Assembly (NCBI RefSeq): GCF_028473745.1
Contig: NZ_CP101137.1
Span: forward strand, 5,146,001-5,210,000
DNA length: 64,000 nucleotides
Origin: Streptomyces sp. M92
Lineage (GTDB): Bacteria > Actinomycetota > Actinomycetes > Streptomycetales > Streptomycetaceae
Reading direction: 5' to 3'
Part shown: one piece after another, positions 21,079 to 29,759 of the stretch
How positions within the stretch are numbered: position 1 is the first letter of the stretch
Layout of the letters: each line of letters opens with the position of its first letter
Notes under the pieces: generated by a model
What the model was told of the DNA's origin: nothing
The model's input: only the letters and a program-made list of their open reading frames with translations
The model's database searches: none
Program-made: the position numbers and the translations under genes

Positions 21079-21636
21079 CTACGACCGCGCGTGCCTCGCC
21101 GCCTCGTCCTCGTCGTCGTACACGAGGAGCCCGTCCGTCCGCAGCCGTGCCCCCGGGGTGGGGGAGTGGGGTGTCAGGCGGCCGTCGTGCATGAGGTGGT
21201 CCACCGGAGTGCCCCGGGCCAGCACGGCGAAGTCGGCGATGAGGCGCCGGTGGCAACGCCACCACACCGTTTCGCTGCACATCACCGTGGTGCGTTCCCG
21301 CGCGGCCTGCTCCAGCAGCTCGTCCATGGCGGTGACGAACTCCGGCGAACGGGTGTGGCCGGCGTACCCGCGGAAGGACTCGTTGCGCCACACCACGTCG
21401 GGCGAGTCCGGCGCCGGCTTGCGGAAGCCGCCCAGCCGCTGCTCCCACCGGTAGGCGACACCCTCCTCGGGCAGCCACCGGGCGAGCCGTTCCCGCAGCA
21501 GGTCGGGGTCGCGCCGGCTGCCCGGCGCCGTCCTGACGTCGACCACGGCCGGCACGTCGGCGCCCCGCAGCAGCTCGGCCAGTGCGGCGCGGCCCGCGGT
21601 GCCGTGTCCGAACGTGACCAGGTGGGGATGCGACAT
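21079..21636 (-). CDS. DUF488 protein
   Basis: 185 aa. Family features: the TFGHGT opening, VVDVRTAPGSRR near residue 32, and VMCSE.VWWRCHRR near 120, with the conserved Cys and Cys-His pair of DUF488. Members are of unproven function; some look like thiol- or nucleic-acid-handling proteins. Same strand as the GlxA-type regulator, 28 bp downstream of it, so probably cotranscribed. Confidence 0.82.
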   Translation of the reverse strand: MSHPHLVTFGHGTAGRAALAELLRGADVPAVVDVRTAPGSRRDPDLLRERLARWLPEEGVAYRWEQRLGGFRKPAPDSPDVVWRNESFRGYAGHTRSPEFVTAMDELLEQAARERTTVMCSETVWWRCHRRLIADFAVLARGTPVDHLMHDGRLTPHSPTPGARLRTDGLLVYDDEDEAARHARS

Positions 21637-21664
21637 GTGACCCAGGTCCCCGCACCGCCCGCGC

Positions 21665-22636
21665 TCATGCCTCCCGGCCGCGCGCCCGCGGCACCGCCCG
21701 GCCGAACGAGCGCCGGTAGGCGTGCGGGCTGACTCCGGTGGTCCGCTTGAAACGGTCCCGGAACGCGGTGGGCGAACCGAAGCCGACCTGTGCCGCGACG
21801 CGCTCCACGGAGTGCTCCGTGGTCTCCAGCAGGTGCTGCGCCTGCCGGACGCGGGCCCGGTGCAGCCACTGCAGCGGGGTGGAGCCGGTCTGTTCCCGGA
21901 AGCGGCGTATCAGCGTGCGGGTGCTCATGCCGGCGTGGTCGGCGATGTCGGCGAGGGCGAGTTCGCGGGAGAGGTTGTCCCGCAGCCAGGCGAGCAGGGG
22001 TTCGAGGGCGGACCCGCGGGGCGTGGGCGGGCAGTCGTGCACGATGAACTGCGCCTGGCCGCCCTCGCGTTCCAGCGGCACGACCGACAGCCGGGCGGCG
22101 TGGGCGGCGACCGCCGAGCCGTAGTCCCGCCGGATCATGTGCAGGCACAGGTCGAGTCCGGCGGCGGCGCCGGCCGAGGTGAGGAACTGGCCGTTGTCGA
22201 CGTACAGGACGTCCGGGTCGACCTCGACGTCCGGGTGCGCGGCGGCCAGGACGTCGGCGGCGGCCCAGTGGGTGGTCGCCCGCAGGCCGTCGAGCAGCCC
22301 GGTGGCGGCCAGCGGGAAGGTGCCCGAGCAGATGGACGCGATGCGCGTGCCGCTCGCGGCGGCCGCGCGCAGGGCGTCGCGGACGGCCGGGGGGAGCGGG
22401 GCGCCGGCGGTGGCCGTACCCGGCACGATGACCGTGTCCGCGTCCCGCAGGCCCTCCAGCCCCCACGGCGCGCGCAGGGTGAAGGCCCCGGCGTCGGTCT
22501 CGGGGTGTTCCGCGCACACGCGGATCTGGTAGCCGGGCCGCCCGTCGGGGAGGCGGGTGCGGGCGAAGACCTCGATCGGGGTGGACAGGTCGAACGGGAT
22601 CACCTGGTCCAGCGCGAGTACGGCGACGGTGTGCAT
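21665..22636 (-). CDS. GlxA-type transcriptional regulator (DJ-1/PfpI domain plus AraC HTH)
   Basis: 323 aa. Residues about 5-190 form a DJ-1/PfpI-like class I amidotransferase fold with the nucleophile-elbow Cys in SICSGTFPLA. Residues about 220-315 hold the two HTHs of AraC proteins (LADIADHAGMSTRTLIRRFR, then VAAQVGFGSPTAFRDRFK). ATG 22636 gives the family's usual length. The target is unknown. A paralogue with the same architecture is at 62.3 kb. Confidence 0.9.
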   Translation of the reverse strand: MHTVAVLALDQVIPFDLSTPIEVFARTRLPDGRPGYQIRVCAEHPETDAGAFTLRAPWGLEGLRDADTVIVPGTATAGAPLPPAVRDALRAAAASGTRIASICSGTFPLAATGLLDGLRATTHWAAADVLAAAHPDVEVDPDVLYVDNGQFLTSAGAAAGLDLCLHMIRRDYGSAVAAHAARLSVVPLEREGGQAQFIVHDCPPTPRGSALEPLLAWLRDNLSRELALADIADHAGMSTRTLIRRFREQTGSTPLQWLHRARVRQAQHLLETTEHSVERVAAQVGFGSPTAFRDRFKRTTGVSPHAYRRSFGRAVPRARGREA

Positions 22637-22775
22637 GGCCGGAACGGACCTCCTCACCGGACGGCGGCCGTGGCCGTGGCCGGCCACCAGCCCATTGAAA
22701 CGCAGGTCGGAGACAGGTCAGGAGCCTTCCTGCCGCCGTGGCACTTTCCCGTTGGAAGTTGTCGGGAACGCCACG

Positions 22776-23267
22776 TCAGGCGACCACCCGGTCGACGAAC
22801 GCCGCGACGTTGGCGACCGTCCGCCGGATCTTCTCCTCCAGCGTGATCGTCTCGTGCAGGCGCGCCCCGGCGTCCGGCTCCCGGATGCCCCGCACATACA
22901 GCGAACAGGCCAGGTCGCCGCATATGTAGGCACCCACCGAGTTGCCCTGCTGCCCGGCCTTGCCGGCCTTGGGCGCGACCATCAGCGAGACGCCGCCGGA
23001 GTGGGTCGTCAGGCACATCGAGCACATGCTGCGCCGGGTCTGCCCGGAACCCGCGCCGGAGGCGCGCATCGCGAGCCCGGTCGGACGGCCGTCCAGTTCG
23101 GTCACGAGGTAGGCGCGGTCCGGCGCCTGCGGGTCCCGCCAGCCGAAGTAGTCCAGGTCGTCCCACGGGCGGTCGGCCAGGTCGTGCGGCACGGACAGGC
23201 GCTTGGCCGCGCCCTTGGAGCAGTTCACGAAGGCGGCGCGGATCTCTTTGTCGGTCAGGGGTCTCAT
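22776..23267 (-). CDS. FBP-domain protein (FusB-like treble-clef zinc finger)
   Basis: 163 aa. It opens with LTDKEIRAAFVNCSKG and carries a four-Cys zinc site: CSMC near residue 86 and CGDLAC near 120. This matches the FBP domain of FusB/FusC, which binds elongation factor G and frees stalled ribosomes. Actinobacterial members are uncharacterised. The ATG at 23267 has no ribosome site, but a -10 hexamer ends 7 nt before it, suggesting a leaderless mRNA. It is divergent from a TetR gene across a single large palindrome. Confidence 0.85.
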   Translation of the reverse strand: MRPLTDKEIRAAFVNCSKGAAKRLSVPHDLADRPWDDLDYFGWRDPQAPDRAYLVTELDGRPTGLAMRASGAGSGQTRRSMCSMCLTTHSGGVSLMVAPKAGKAGQQGNSVGAYICGDLACSLYVRGIREPDAGARLHETITLEEKIRRTVANVAAFVDRVVA

Positions 23268-23274
23268 ACGACGG

Positions 23275-23312
23275 AGAGTAGGTTGCCTAAAAGCCTTAGG
23301 CAAATGCATAAT
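23275..23312. promoter_or_regulatory. shared divergent promoters built on one palindrome
   Basis: The palindrome 23283-23303 has perfect 8-bp arms TTGCCTAA and TTAGGCAA around AAGCC. Each arm supplies a TTGCCT -35. Leftwards: 17-nt spacer, then -10 TACTCT at 23275-23280 and the leaderless ATG of the FBP gene. Rightwards: 18-nt spacer, then -10 CATAAT at 23307-23312 for the TetR gene. One bound TetR dimer-pair would shut off both. Confidence 0.75.
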
Positions 23313-23338
23313 CGGTTCAGGTAAACGGAAGGATGGTT

Positions 23339-23908
23339 ATGGTGCGCGTGGGGCTGACCACGGAACGCCTGGTCCGGGCGGGCGCGGAACTGGCCGACGA
23401 GGTCGGCTTCGACCAGGTGACGGTCTCCGCACTGGCCCGGCAGTTCGACGTCAAGGTCGCGAGTCTGTACTCGCACCTGCGGGGCTCCCAGGACCTCAGG
23501 ACCCGCATCGCCCTGCTCGCCCTGGAGGAGCTGGCGGACCGGGCCGCCACCGCGCTGGCCGGGCGGGCCGGCAAGGACGCCCTGGCCGCCTTCGCGGACG
23601 TCTACCGCGACTACGCCCGGGAGCACCCCGGCCGCTACGCCGCGGCCCAGCTGCGCCTGGACCCGGAGACGGCGGCAGCGAGCGCGGGTGTCCGCCACGC
23701 GCGGATGACGCGGGCCGTCCTGCGGGGCTACGACCTGACGGAACCCGACCAGACCCACGCGGTCCGGCTGCTGGGCAGCGTCTTCCACGGCTACGTCAGT
23801 CTCGAGATGGGCGGCGGCTTCGACCACAGCGCCCCCGACACGCAGGAGACCTGGACCCGGATCGTGGACGCCCTCGACGCCCTGCTGCGCAACTGGCCGG
23901 CCCCCTGA
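23339..23908 (+). CDS. TetR-family regulator divergent from the FBP gene
   Basis: 189 aa from ATG 23339, which is 7 nt past GGAAGG; the in-frame ATG 23333 is too close to it. The HTH covers VSALARQFDVKVASLYSHLRG at about residues 28-48, and a TetR_C_33-type (WHG) C-terminal domain is likely from the RLLGSVFHGYVSLE segment. It probably represses itself and the FBP gene through the palindrome between them. The SGNH hydrolase gene starts 45 bp after its stop and may share the transcript. Confidence 0.87.
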   Translation: MVRVGLTTERLVRAGAELADEVGFDQVTVSALARQFDVKVASLYSHLRGSQDLRTRIALLALEELADRAATALAGRAGKDALAAFADVYRDYAREHPGRYAAAQLRLDPETAAASAGVRHARMTRAVLRGYDLTEPDQTHAVRLLGSVFHGYVSLEMGGGFDHSAPDTQETWTRIVDALDALLRNWPAP

Positions 23909-23952
23909 ACCCCGTACCGCGGAGCGAGACACCACCACAGCCGGAGAACCAC

Positions 23953-25128
23953 ATGCACACCCACGACGGCCTGATCACCACGCCGATCACCCCGGACCTG
24001 ATCCGCGGCGCCCTCGACCTGGAGCGCACCGAACACGGACTGCTGCCGCACCGGCTGCCGGCCCGGGCCCGCGCCCAGAACACCGACGGACAGCTGGCCA
24101 TGGCCGAGTCCCAGCCCTCCGGCGTACGCCTGGCGCTGCGCACCCGCGCCACCGTCCTCGAACTGGACACGCTGCCCACCAAGCGCCTCTACGCGGGCGC
24201 CCCGCCGCGCCCGGACGGCGTGTACGACCTGCTGGTCGACGGCCGCCCGGCGGGCCGGGGCAGCGTCGCGGGCGGCAACACCCTCACCATCGACATGACC
24301 GCCGGCACGGCCTCCGTCGAGCCCGGCCCGGTGGGCACCCTCCGTTTCCCGGACCTGCCCGAGGGCGACAAGGACATCGAGGTCTGGCTGCCGCACAACG
24401 AGACCACCGAACTCGTCGCCCTGCGCACCGACGCCCCCGTGGAACCCGCTCGGGACCCCGGCCGCAGGGTCTGGCTGCACCACGGCAGCTCGATCAGCCA
24501 CGGCTCCGACGCCGCGAGCCCCACCACGACCTGGCCCGCGCTCGCCGCCTCCCTCGGCGGCGTCGAGCTGATCAACCTGGGGCTGTCCGGCAGCGCCCTG
24601 CTCGACCCGTTCACCGCGCGGGCCATGCGCGACACCCCCGCCGACCTGATCAGCGTCAAGATCGGCATCAACGTGGTCAACGCCGACCTCATGCGGCTGC
24701 GCGCCTTCGGCCCCGCCGTGCACGGCTTCCTCGACACGATCCGCGAGGGCCACCCCACCGCCCCGCTGCTGGTCGTCTCGCCCGTCCTGTGCCCCGTCCA
24801 CGAGGACACGCCCGGCCCCCTCGCCCCTGACTTCGGCGAGGCCGCCGAGGGGCGGCTGCGCTTCGTGGCCACCGGCGACCCGGCCGAACGCCAGAGCGGG
24901 AAGCTGACCCTGAACGTCATCCGGGAGGAGCTGGCCCGGATCGTGGCCCAGCGGGCGGCCGACGACCCGAACCTGCACCACCTCGACGGCCGCGACCTCT
25001 ACGGCGAGGCCGACGCCGCCGAGCTGCCCCTGCCCGACAACGTCCATCCGGACGCCGCCACCCACCGCCGCATGGGCGAACGCTTCGCCCAGCTGGCCTT
25101 CGGCGACCGGGGCGCCTTCAGCGGCTGA
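23953..25128 (+). CDS. SGNH/GDSL-fold hydrolase
   Basis: 391 aa. An N-terminal beta-rich domain (about 1-165) precedes an SGNH domain whose blocks are visible: the nucleophile Ser in HHGSSISHGSD near residue 180, Gly in NLGLSGSALL near 213, Asn in KIGINVVN near 238, and the DxxH pair in PDNVHPDAATH near 361. It should hydrolyse an ester; the two-domain form resembles carbohydrate-esterase-like actinobacterial proteins. It has no signal peptide and is therefore cytoplasmic. Confidence 0.85.
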   Translation: MHTHDGLITTPITPDLIRGALDLERTEHGLLPHRLPARARAQNTDGQLAMAESQPSGVRLALRTRATVLELDTLPTKRLYAGAPPRPDGVYDLLVDGRPAGRGSVAGGNTLTIDMTAGTASVEPGPVGTLRFPDLPEGDKDIEVWLPHNETTELVALRTDAPVEPARDPGRRVWLHHGSSISHGSDAASPTTTWPALAASLGGVELINLGLSGSALLDPFTARAMRDTPADLISVKIGINVVNADLMRLRAFGPAVHGFLDTIREGHPTAPLLVVSPVLCPVHEDTPGPLAPDFGEAAEGRLRFVATGDPAERQSGKLTLNVIREELARIVAQRAADDPNLHHLDGRDLYGEADAAELPLPDNVHPDAATHRRMGERFAQLAFGDRGAFSG

Positions 25129-25847
25129 AGCCCGGCTCCCCACGGCCGCGGCCCCGTACGACCGCGGCGAAACACCGGGCGACCCCGTGCCAGACCGCTT
25201 CGGCGGCCGGCTCGTCGCGCTCCGCCCGGCCGGCACAGCTCCGCCGGGTCCAGCCCCCGCGCCCGCAACCGCTGCGGATCCCACGACCGCATCCGGTCCG
25301 CGCCCGCCTCGGGGTGGAACTGCACGCCCCAGGCCCGGTCGCCGACCCGGAACGCCTGGTACGGGCACCGCTCGCTCTCCATCAGCCAGGCGGCGCCCGG
25401 CGGCAGGGCGGTGACGGCGTCCACATGGTGCTCGACGGCCGTCACCCGCTCCGGGAGCCCGCCGAAGAGCGGATCGTCACCGGCGCCGGGCCGCAGGGTG
25501 AGCGGGGTGCTGCCGAACTCGGGTTCGCCGTGCTCGCCCCGTACCGTGCCGCCCGCGACGTGGGCGAGGAGCTGCCCGCCGAGGCAGATCCCGAACACGG
25601 GGGCGCCCCGCTCCAGCGCCTCGGCGACCAGAGCGCGCGTGGGCGCCAGCCAGGGCGCGCGCACGTCGTCGCCGGGCAGGTAACCGCCCCCGAGCACCAC
25701 GACACCGTCGTGCGTGAGGCGACGGGGGAGCGGGGCGCCGGCGTAGGCGCGCACGACGTCCAGTGACACGCCGTCCGCGACGAGCCAGTCACCGAACCGG
25801 CCCGGCCCGCCGCCGGGACCGTTCTGCACCACCAGCAGCCGCGCCAT
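24999..25847 (-). CDS. class I glutamine-amidotransferase-like protein with frameshifted tail
   Basis: The GATase fold is complete over residues 1-190: oxyanion strand VVLGGGYLPGD, nucleophile Cys in FGICLGGQLLA near residue 97 and His-x-Glu in WGVQFHPEAG near 175. After LDPAELCR the frame turns into low-quality sequence and runs 130 bp into the convergent SGNH gene, ending at 24999. Shifting by one base around 25224-25234 instead gives RAERDEPAAEAVWHGVAR and a proper tail that stops at 25118, a 242-aa protein. So one extra base is present, by mutation or sequencing error. The catalytic domain is untouched. GGGGAG precedes ATG 25847. Confidence 0.75.
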   Translation of the reverse strand: MARLLVVQNGPGGGPGRFGDWLVADGVSLDVVRAYAGAPLPRRLTHDGVVVLGGGYLPGDDVRAPWLAPTRALVAEALERGAPVFGICLGGQLLAHVAGGTVRGEHGEPEFGSTPLTLRPGAGDDPLFGGLPERVTAVEHHVDAVTALPPGAAWLMESERCPYQAFRVGDRAWGVQFHPEAGADRMRSWDPQRLRARGLDPAELCRPGGARRAGRRSGLARGRPVFRRGRTGPRPWGAGLQPLKAPRSPKASWAKRSPMRRWVAASGWTLSGRGSSAASASP

Positions 25848-25922
25848 CGCCCACTCCCCGCCTCAGACCCTAGGACACCACCACCCTGCCCGGGGCGCTC
25901 CGGCCCGCAACCCCGTCACGCG

Positions 25923-27554
25923 TCACAGACTCGCGGCGCGGTGTGTCGGATCGCCGTCCAGGACGGTCAACAGAACGGGTACGTCGGCCAGTTCGGTGGC
26001 CGGCACGGTGAGTGGGTCCGCGGCGAGCACCGTGAGGTCGGCGCGGTGACCGACGGCGATCCGCCCGGCCTCGTCCTCCTCGCCCGCCGCGTACGCCGCG
26101 TTCACGGTCGTGCCGCGCAGCGCCTCCAGCGCCGACAGCGCCTGCTCGGGGCCGTGCGGCGCCCGGCTGAGGTCGCGGGTCGGGCGGCGGTGGCGGGCGC
26201 CGGCCATGATGCCCAGCGGCGGGTAGGGGGCGATGGGCCAGTCGGAGCCGAGCACCACGACGGCGCCGGAGTCGTGCAGGTCGCGGCAGCGCCAGGCCCG
26301 CGAGGCGCGCGGTTCGCCCAGCCGCCGGGACCAGTTGTCGGTGTGGTCGGCCCGGGTGAAGTCGCAGCAGTGGGTGGGCTGCATGGAGGCCACGACCCCG
26401 AGTTCGGCGAACCTGCGCAGCGTGTCGTCGGGGACGGTCTCGATGTGCTCGACCCGGTGCCGCACCCCGCGTCCGCCACCCGCCTGGGCCTTCTCGACCG
26501 CGTCGAGGGCGTGACGTACGGCCGCGTCGCCGATCGCGTGGGTGGCCGTGGGCACGCCGGCCCGGTGCAGCTCGCCGACGACGCGGGTGTACTCCGCGGG
26601 GTCCGGCCAGAAGGCGTGCCGGGACTCCCCGTGGCAGTCCGGCTGCTCCAGCCAGGCGGTGCCGTTGTCGACGGTCCCGTCCATGAAGATCTTGACGCCG
26701 GCGGTCCGCCACAACCGGCCGCCCCTGCCCTGCCCCTCGACGAGGGCGCGCACCCCGTCCGCGCCGGTGCCCGGCTGGCACCAGGGCGCCACCCGGAGCC
26801 GCAGCGGCAGCCGTCCCGACTGGTCCAGCTCGGTGAAGAGGTCGAGGCTGTCGCCATTGGCGTCCATGACGTGACCGCCCGTCAAGCCGGTGGCCGCCAT
26901 GGCACGCAGGGCCGCCGCCAGCCGGTCGAGGCGCTCCGCCCGGGTGGGCTGCGGGGCGATCCGCTCCACCAGTTCGCAGGCGGCGTCCTCCAGCAGCAGG
27001 CCCGTGGGCCGCCCCTCGGCGTCGCACACCACCTCGGCCGTGGCCTGCTCGAAGGTGCGCGGCCCGTCCACCCCGGCCAGCTCCAGGGCCCGCCGGCTGG
27101 CCAGCATGGAGTGCGCGTCGAAGAGCAGCAGCAGCGCCGGCACGCCGTCGAGTACGGAGTCGAAGGGCGCCGTCTGCACCGGCCGGTCGCCGAAGACGTT
27201 GGGGTCCAGTCCCCAGCCGTGCAGCCACGCGCCGGGGGCCAGGTCCCGCACCGCGCGGGCCAGCGCCTCGCGCACCTGGCCGACGTCGGTGCAGCCCGAC
27301 AGGTCGAGGCCGTGGGTCAGTTCGGCACCGGTGACCGGGTGGATGTGCCCGTCGACCAGGCCGGGGGTCACCACGGCGCCCTTCAGGTCGACGACCGTGG
27401 TCGAGGCGTCCGCGAGCGCACGGATCTCCCGGTCGTCACCGAGGGCGCTGATCCTGCCGTCGGCCGCGGCCAGCGCGGTCTGCGGCAGGAAAGCGCCGGT
27501 GACCGGGTCGAGCAGCCGGGCCGAGAGCAGGACGAGAGAGGTGCGCACAGTCAC
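25923..27554 (-). CDS. amidohydrolase family protein (Amidohydro_3, YtcJ-like)
   Basis: 543 aa, cytoplasmic metal-dependent hydrolase of the amidohydrolase superfamily. The metal motif HIHP follows GLVDG near residue 70. A Lys in GVKIFMDGTVD near 297, HAIGD near 350, HRVEHIE near 377 and the catalytic Asp in LGSDWP near 440 follow in the expected order. YtcJ-type enzymes act on N-acyl or cyclic amide substrates that are seldom known. It lies 15 bp downstream of a TetR gene, which is divergent from an NCS1 permease. That suggests hydrolysis of an imported cyclic amide such as a hydantoin or pyrimidine derivative; this is inference. Confidence 0.88.
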   Translation of the reverse strand: MTVRTSLVLLSARLLDPVTGAFLPQTALAAADGRISALGDDREIRALADASTTVVDLKGAVVTPGLVDGHIHPVTGAELTHGLDLSGCTDVGQVREALARAVRDLAPGAWLHGWGLDPNVFGDRPVQTAPFDSVLDGVPALLLLFDAHSMLASRRALELAGVDGPRTFEQATAEVVCDAEGRPTGLLLEDAACELVERIAPQPTRAERLDRLAAALRAMAATGLTGGHVMDANGDSLDLFTELDQSGRLPLRLRVAPWCQPGTGADGVRALVEGQGRGGRLWRTAGVKIFMDGTVDNGTAWLEQPDCHGESRHAFWPDPAEYTRVVGELHRAGVPTATHAIGDAAVRHALDAVEKAQAGGGRGVRHRVEHIETVPDDTLRRFAELGVVASMQPTHCCDFTRADHTDNWSRRLGEPRASRAWRCRDLHDSGAVVVLGSDWPIAPYPPLGIMAGARHRRPTRDLSRAPHGPEQALSALEALRGTTVNAAYAAGEEDEAGRIAVGHRADLTVLAADPLTVPATELADVPVLLTVLDGDPTHRAASL

Positions 27555-27569
27555 TCCTTGAGGGGCGGT

Positions 27570-28211
27570 TCAGTTGGGGTCGGTGGTCGTCAGGGCGCCG
27601 GCGGGCAGGCCGAGTTCACGCTCGGCGGTGGTGATCGGCATTCGTCGCACCGCGGGCGGGTCGCCACCCGTGTCGGCGCTGTTGACGAGCATGCCGAGGC
27701 CGTCGAGGACGACCAGGATCTGGACGGCGGCCACCAGCGGGTCGTCGGTGCGGAACTCGCCCCGCTCGACGCCGTCGCGGATCACCGCCTCCAGCCGGTC
27801 GCGCCAGGCCGCCTCCTGGACGGCCACCCTCGCGCGCAGGGCGGGCCGGTAGCGGCTCAGGTGCCGGGCGTTGAGCCACAGCCGGCTGATGTCGTCGAAG
27901 TCCGGCCCGGTCGCCCGCGCGAAGAACCGGGCCAGCCGCCGGGTCGGCGTCGCGCCGTCCAGGTCGGCGGGGAGGAGTTCGTCGAGCTCGGCGGAGGCGG
28001 CGTCGCCGTACGCCTCGGCCACCAGGTCCTCCACCGCCGGGAAGTAGTGGCTGATCAGTCCGGGGCGCACGTCCAGCTCCTCGGCGACCCGCCGCAGAGT
28101 GATGCACTCCAGCCCTTCGGTCACTGCGACCCCGGACGCCGCTACAACGATTTCCGCACGTCTGGTGGCGGGAGACTTGCGGATTCGCTTGTTCGGAATG
28201 CTTGACGGCAT
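27570..28211 (-). CDS. TetR-family regulator of the amidohydrolase / NCS1 permease locus
   Basis: 213 aa. The HTH lies at about residues 28-65 (ITLRRVAEELDVRPGLISHYF), followed by a long BetI-like C-terminal domain. ATG 28211 fits a leaderless start: -10 TAGCAT ends 7 nt before it. It is cotranscribed with the amidohydrolase and is likely to control that gene and the divergent permease. A much longer open frame upstream on this strand is only a shadow of the permease gene. Confidence 0.87.
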   Translation of the reverse strand: MPSSIPNKRIRKSPATRRAEIVVAASGVAVTEGLECITLRRVAEELDVRPGLISHYFPAVEDLVAEAYGDAASAELDELLPADLDGATPTRRLARFFARATGPDFDDISRLWLNARHLSRYRPALRARVAVQEAAWRDRLEAVIRDGVERGEFRTDDPLVAAVQILVVLDGLGMLVNSADTGGDPPAVRRMPITTAERELGLPAGALTTTDPN

Positions 28212-28218
28212 GGAATCG

Positions 28219-28247
28219 ATGCTATTGAGTGTGCGACCAACAAGCAA
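28219..28247 (-). promoter_or_regulatory. promoter of the TetR-amidohydrolase operon
   Basis: On the minus strand -35 TTGCTT (28242-28247), a 17-nt spacer and -10 TAGCAT (28219-28224). The start codon follows 7 nt after the -10, so transcription should start at or next to the A of ATG. Confidence 0.65.
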
Positions 28248-28280
28248 GCAGGTGGGACACCAGCACCCCGGAGGAGCCTC

Positions 28281-29735
28281 ATGGCGTCCACGATCCCCGA
28301 CCCGCACCCCGGCACCGGCGCCGCGCCCCGGGAGGCACCGCACCCGCCGCCGTCGGACCGGGCGGGCCGCGTCGAGGCCCACGGCATCGACCACATCCCC
28401 GACCACGAACGCCACGGCCGGCCGCGGCAGTTGTTCTCGGTGTGGGCGGCGGCCAACGTCAACTACCTGAGCCTGGTGACCGGCGGCGCCCTGGTCCTGA
28501 TGGGCCTGACCCTGTGGCAGGCGCTGGCGGTGATCGTGGCGGGCAACCTCTTCTGGCTGCTCACCGGTCTGCTCTCGATGTCCGGGCCGGCGGCGGGCGC
28601 GCCGAGCGAGGTCATCACCCGGGCGATGTACGGGGTGCGCGGCAACCGCGTCAACAACGCGATCGTGGGCTGGCTGATCTCCGTCTGCTACTTCGCCCTC
28701 AACCTGGCCGCCGCCGCGACCGCCGCCTTCGCCCTCGTGGAGATGGCCGGCATCACCGCGAACACCGGTGTGAAGGTCGTCGTGGTGATGGTGGTCGCCG
28801 CGCTCACCCTGGTCATCGGCGTCTACGGCCACGCCATGATCATGAAGCTGTACCTCCCCATCACCCTGGCCCTGACGGCCGCCTTCGCGGTCGTCGCCGT
28901 GGGCGTGTTCCGGCACGCCGACCTCTCCTACGTGCCGGCCGAACCGCTCACCGGCACGGACCTGCTGACCGTCGTGGTCGCCGGCGTCACCCTCATCGCC
29001 TCCGCCCCGCTGTCGTACACCACCAGCGCCGACTTCTCCCGCTACCTCCCGCGCACCACGCCCGCCCGGGCCGTCGTCGGCTGGACCTTCCTGGGCGGCT
29101 TCCTGCCCGGCGTGGCCGTCTGCTCGCTGGGCGCCCTCGCCGCGACGGTGGCCGACATGACGGACCCGCAGGCGGGGCTGCGGCAGCTCCTGCCCGACTG
29201 GTTCGGCCCGGTCCTCCTGCTCGCCCTGGTCCTCGGCACCATCGCCATCAACGCCCTGACCGCCTACAGCGCGGGCCTCGCCCTCCAGGCCGTCGGCATC
29301 CGCATCCGCCGCTCCCTCAGCGTGCTCGCCGACGGCACCGCCGCGGTCGCCCTCACCCTGTACGGGCTCCTCGTCTCCGACTTCCTCGACACGGTCAGCA
29401 ACGTCCTCCAGCTCACCGTCGTCCTGCTGGGCCCCGCCCTGGCCGTCTACGCCACCGACATCCTGCTGCGCCGCAACCGGTACGACGGCCCCGCGCTGAT
29501 GGACGAGACGCCCGGCAGCCCCTTCTGGTACCGCGCCGGGGTCAACCCGGCGGGCGCCCTCGCCCTCGCCGGAGGCGTCACCGTCGCGGCCCTGTGCGTG
29601 AACACCCTCTACACCGGGCCGATCGCCCACGCCCTCGGCGGGGTGGACCTCGCCCTGCCGGCCGGTCTCGTCACCGCCTCGCTGCTCTACGCGGCCCTGT
29701 CCCGCGGCGGGGCACTCCGGACGCCGACGCCCTGA
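28281..29735 (+). CDS. NCS1-family nucleobase permease (CodB-like)
   Basis: 484 aa, 12 membrane segments after a 55-residue hydrophilic N-terminus. The first helices read FSVWAAANVNYLSLVTGG and the loop after TM2/3 reads GPAAGAPSEVITRAMYGVRG, as in cytosine/allantoin/purine permeases that import a nucleobase with H+ or Na+. GGAGGAG precedes ATG 28281. Its divergent partner is a TetR-amidohydrolase operon, so the imported ring compound may be that enzyme's substrate. Confidence 0.9.
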   Translation: MASTIPDPHPGTGAAPREAPHPPPSDRAGRVEAHGIDHIPDHERHGRPRQLFSVWAAANVNYLSLVTGGALVLMGLTLWQALAVIVAGNLFWLLTGLLSMSGPAAGAPSEVITRAMYGVRGNRVNNAIVGWLISVCYFALNLAAAATAAFALVEMAGITANTGVKVVVVMVVAALTLVIGVYGHAMIMKLYLPITLALTAAFAVVAVGVFRHADLSYVPAEPLTGTDLLTVVVAGVTLIASAPLSYTTSADFSRYLPRTTPARAVVGWTFLGGFLPGVAVCSLGALAATVADMTDPQAGLRQLLPDWFGPVLLLALVLGTIAINALTAYSAGLALQAVGIRIRRSLSVLADGTAAVALTLYGLLVSDFLDTVSNVLQLTVVLLGPALAVYATDILLRRNRYDGPALMDETPGSPFWYRAGVNPAGALALAGGVTVAALCVNTLYTGPIAHALGGVDLALPAGLVTASLLYAALSRGGALRTPTP

Positions 29736-29759
29736 AGGACGGTCCCACCCCGGCCGGGG

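Noticed and set aside
25941-28205. 754-codon plus-strand frame opposite the amidohydrolase and TetR genes
   Set aside because: Antisense shadow; both minus-strand genes have complete motifs.
28212-28260. TetR palindrome between the amidohydrolase operon and the NCS1 permease
   Set aside because: Only weak, scattered symmetry. I report the promoter there but no operator.
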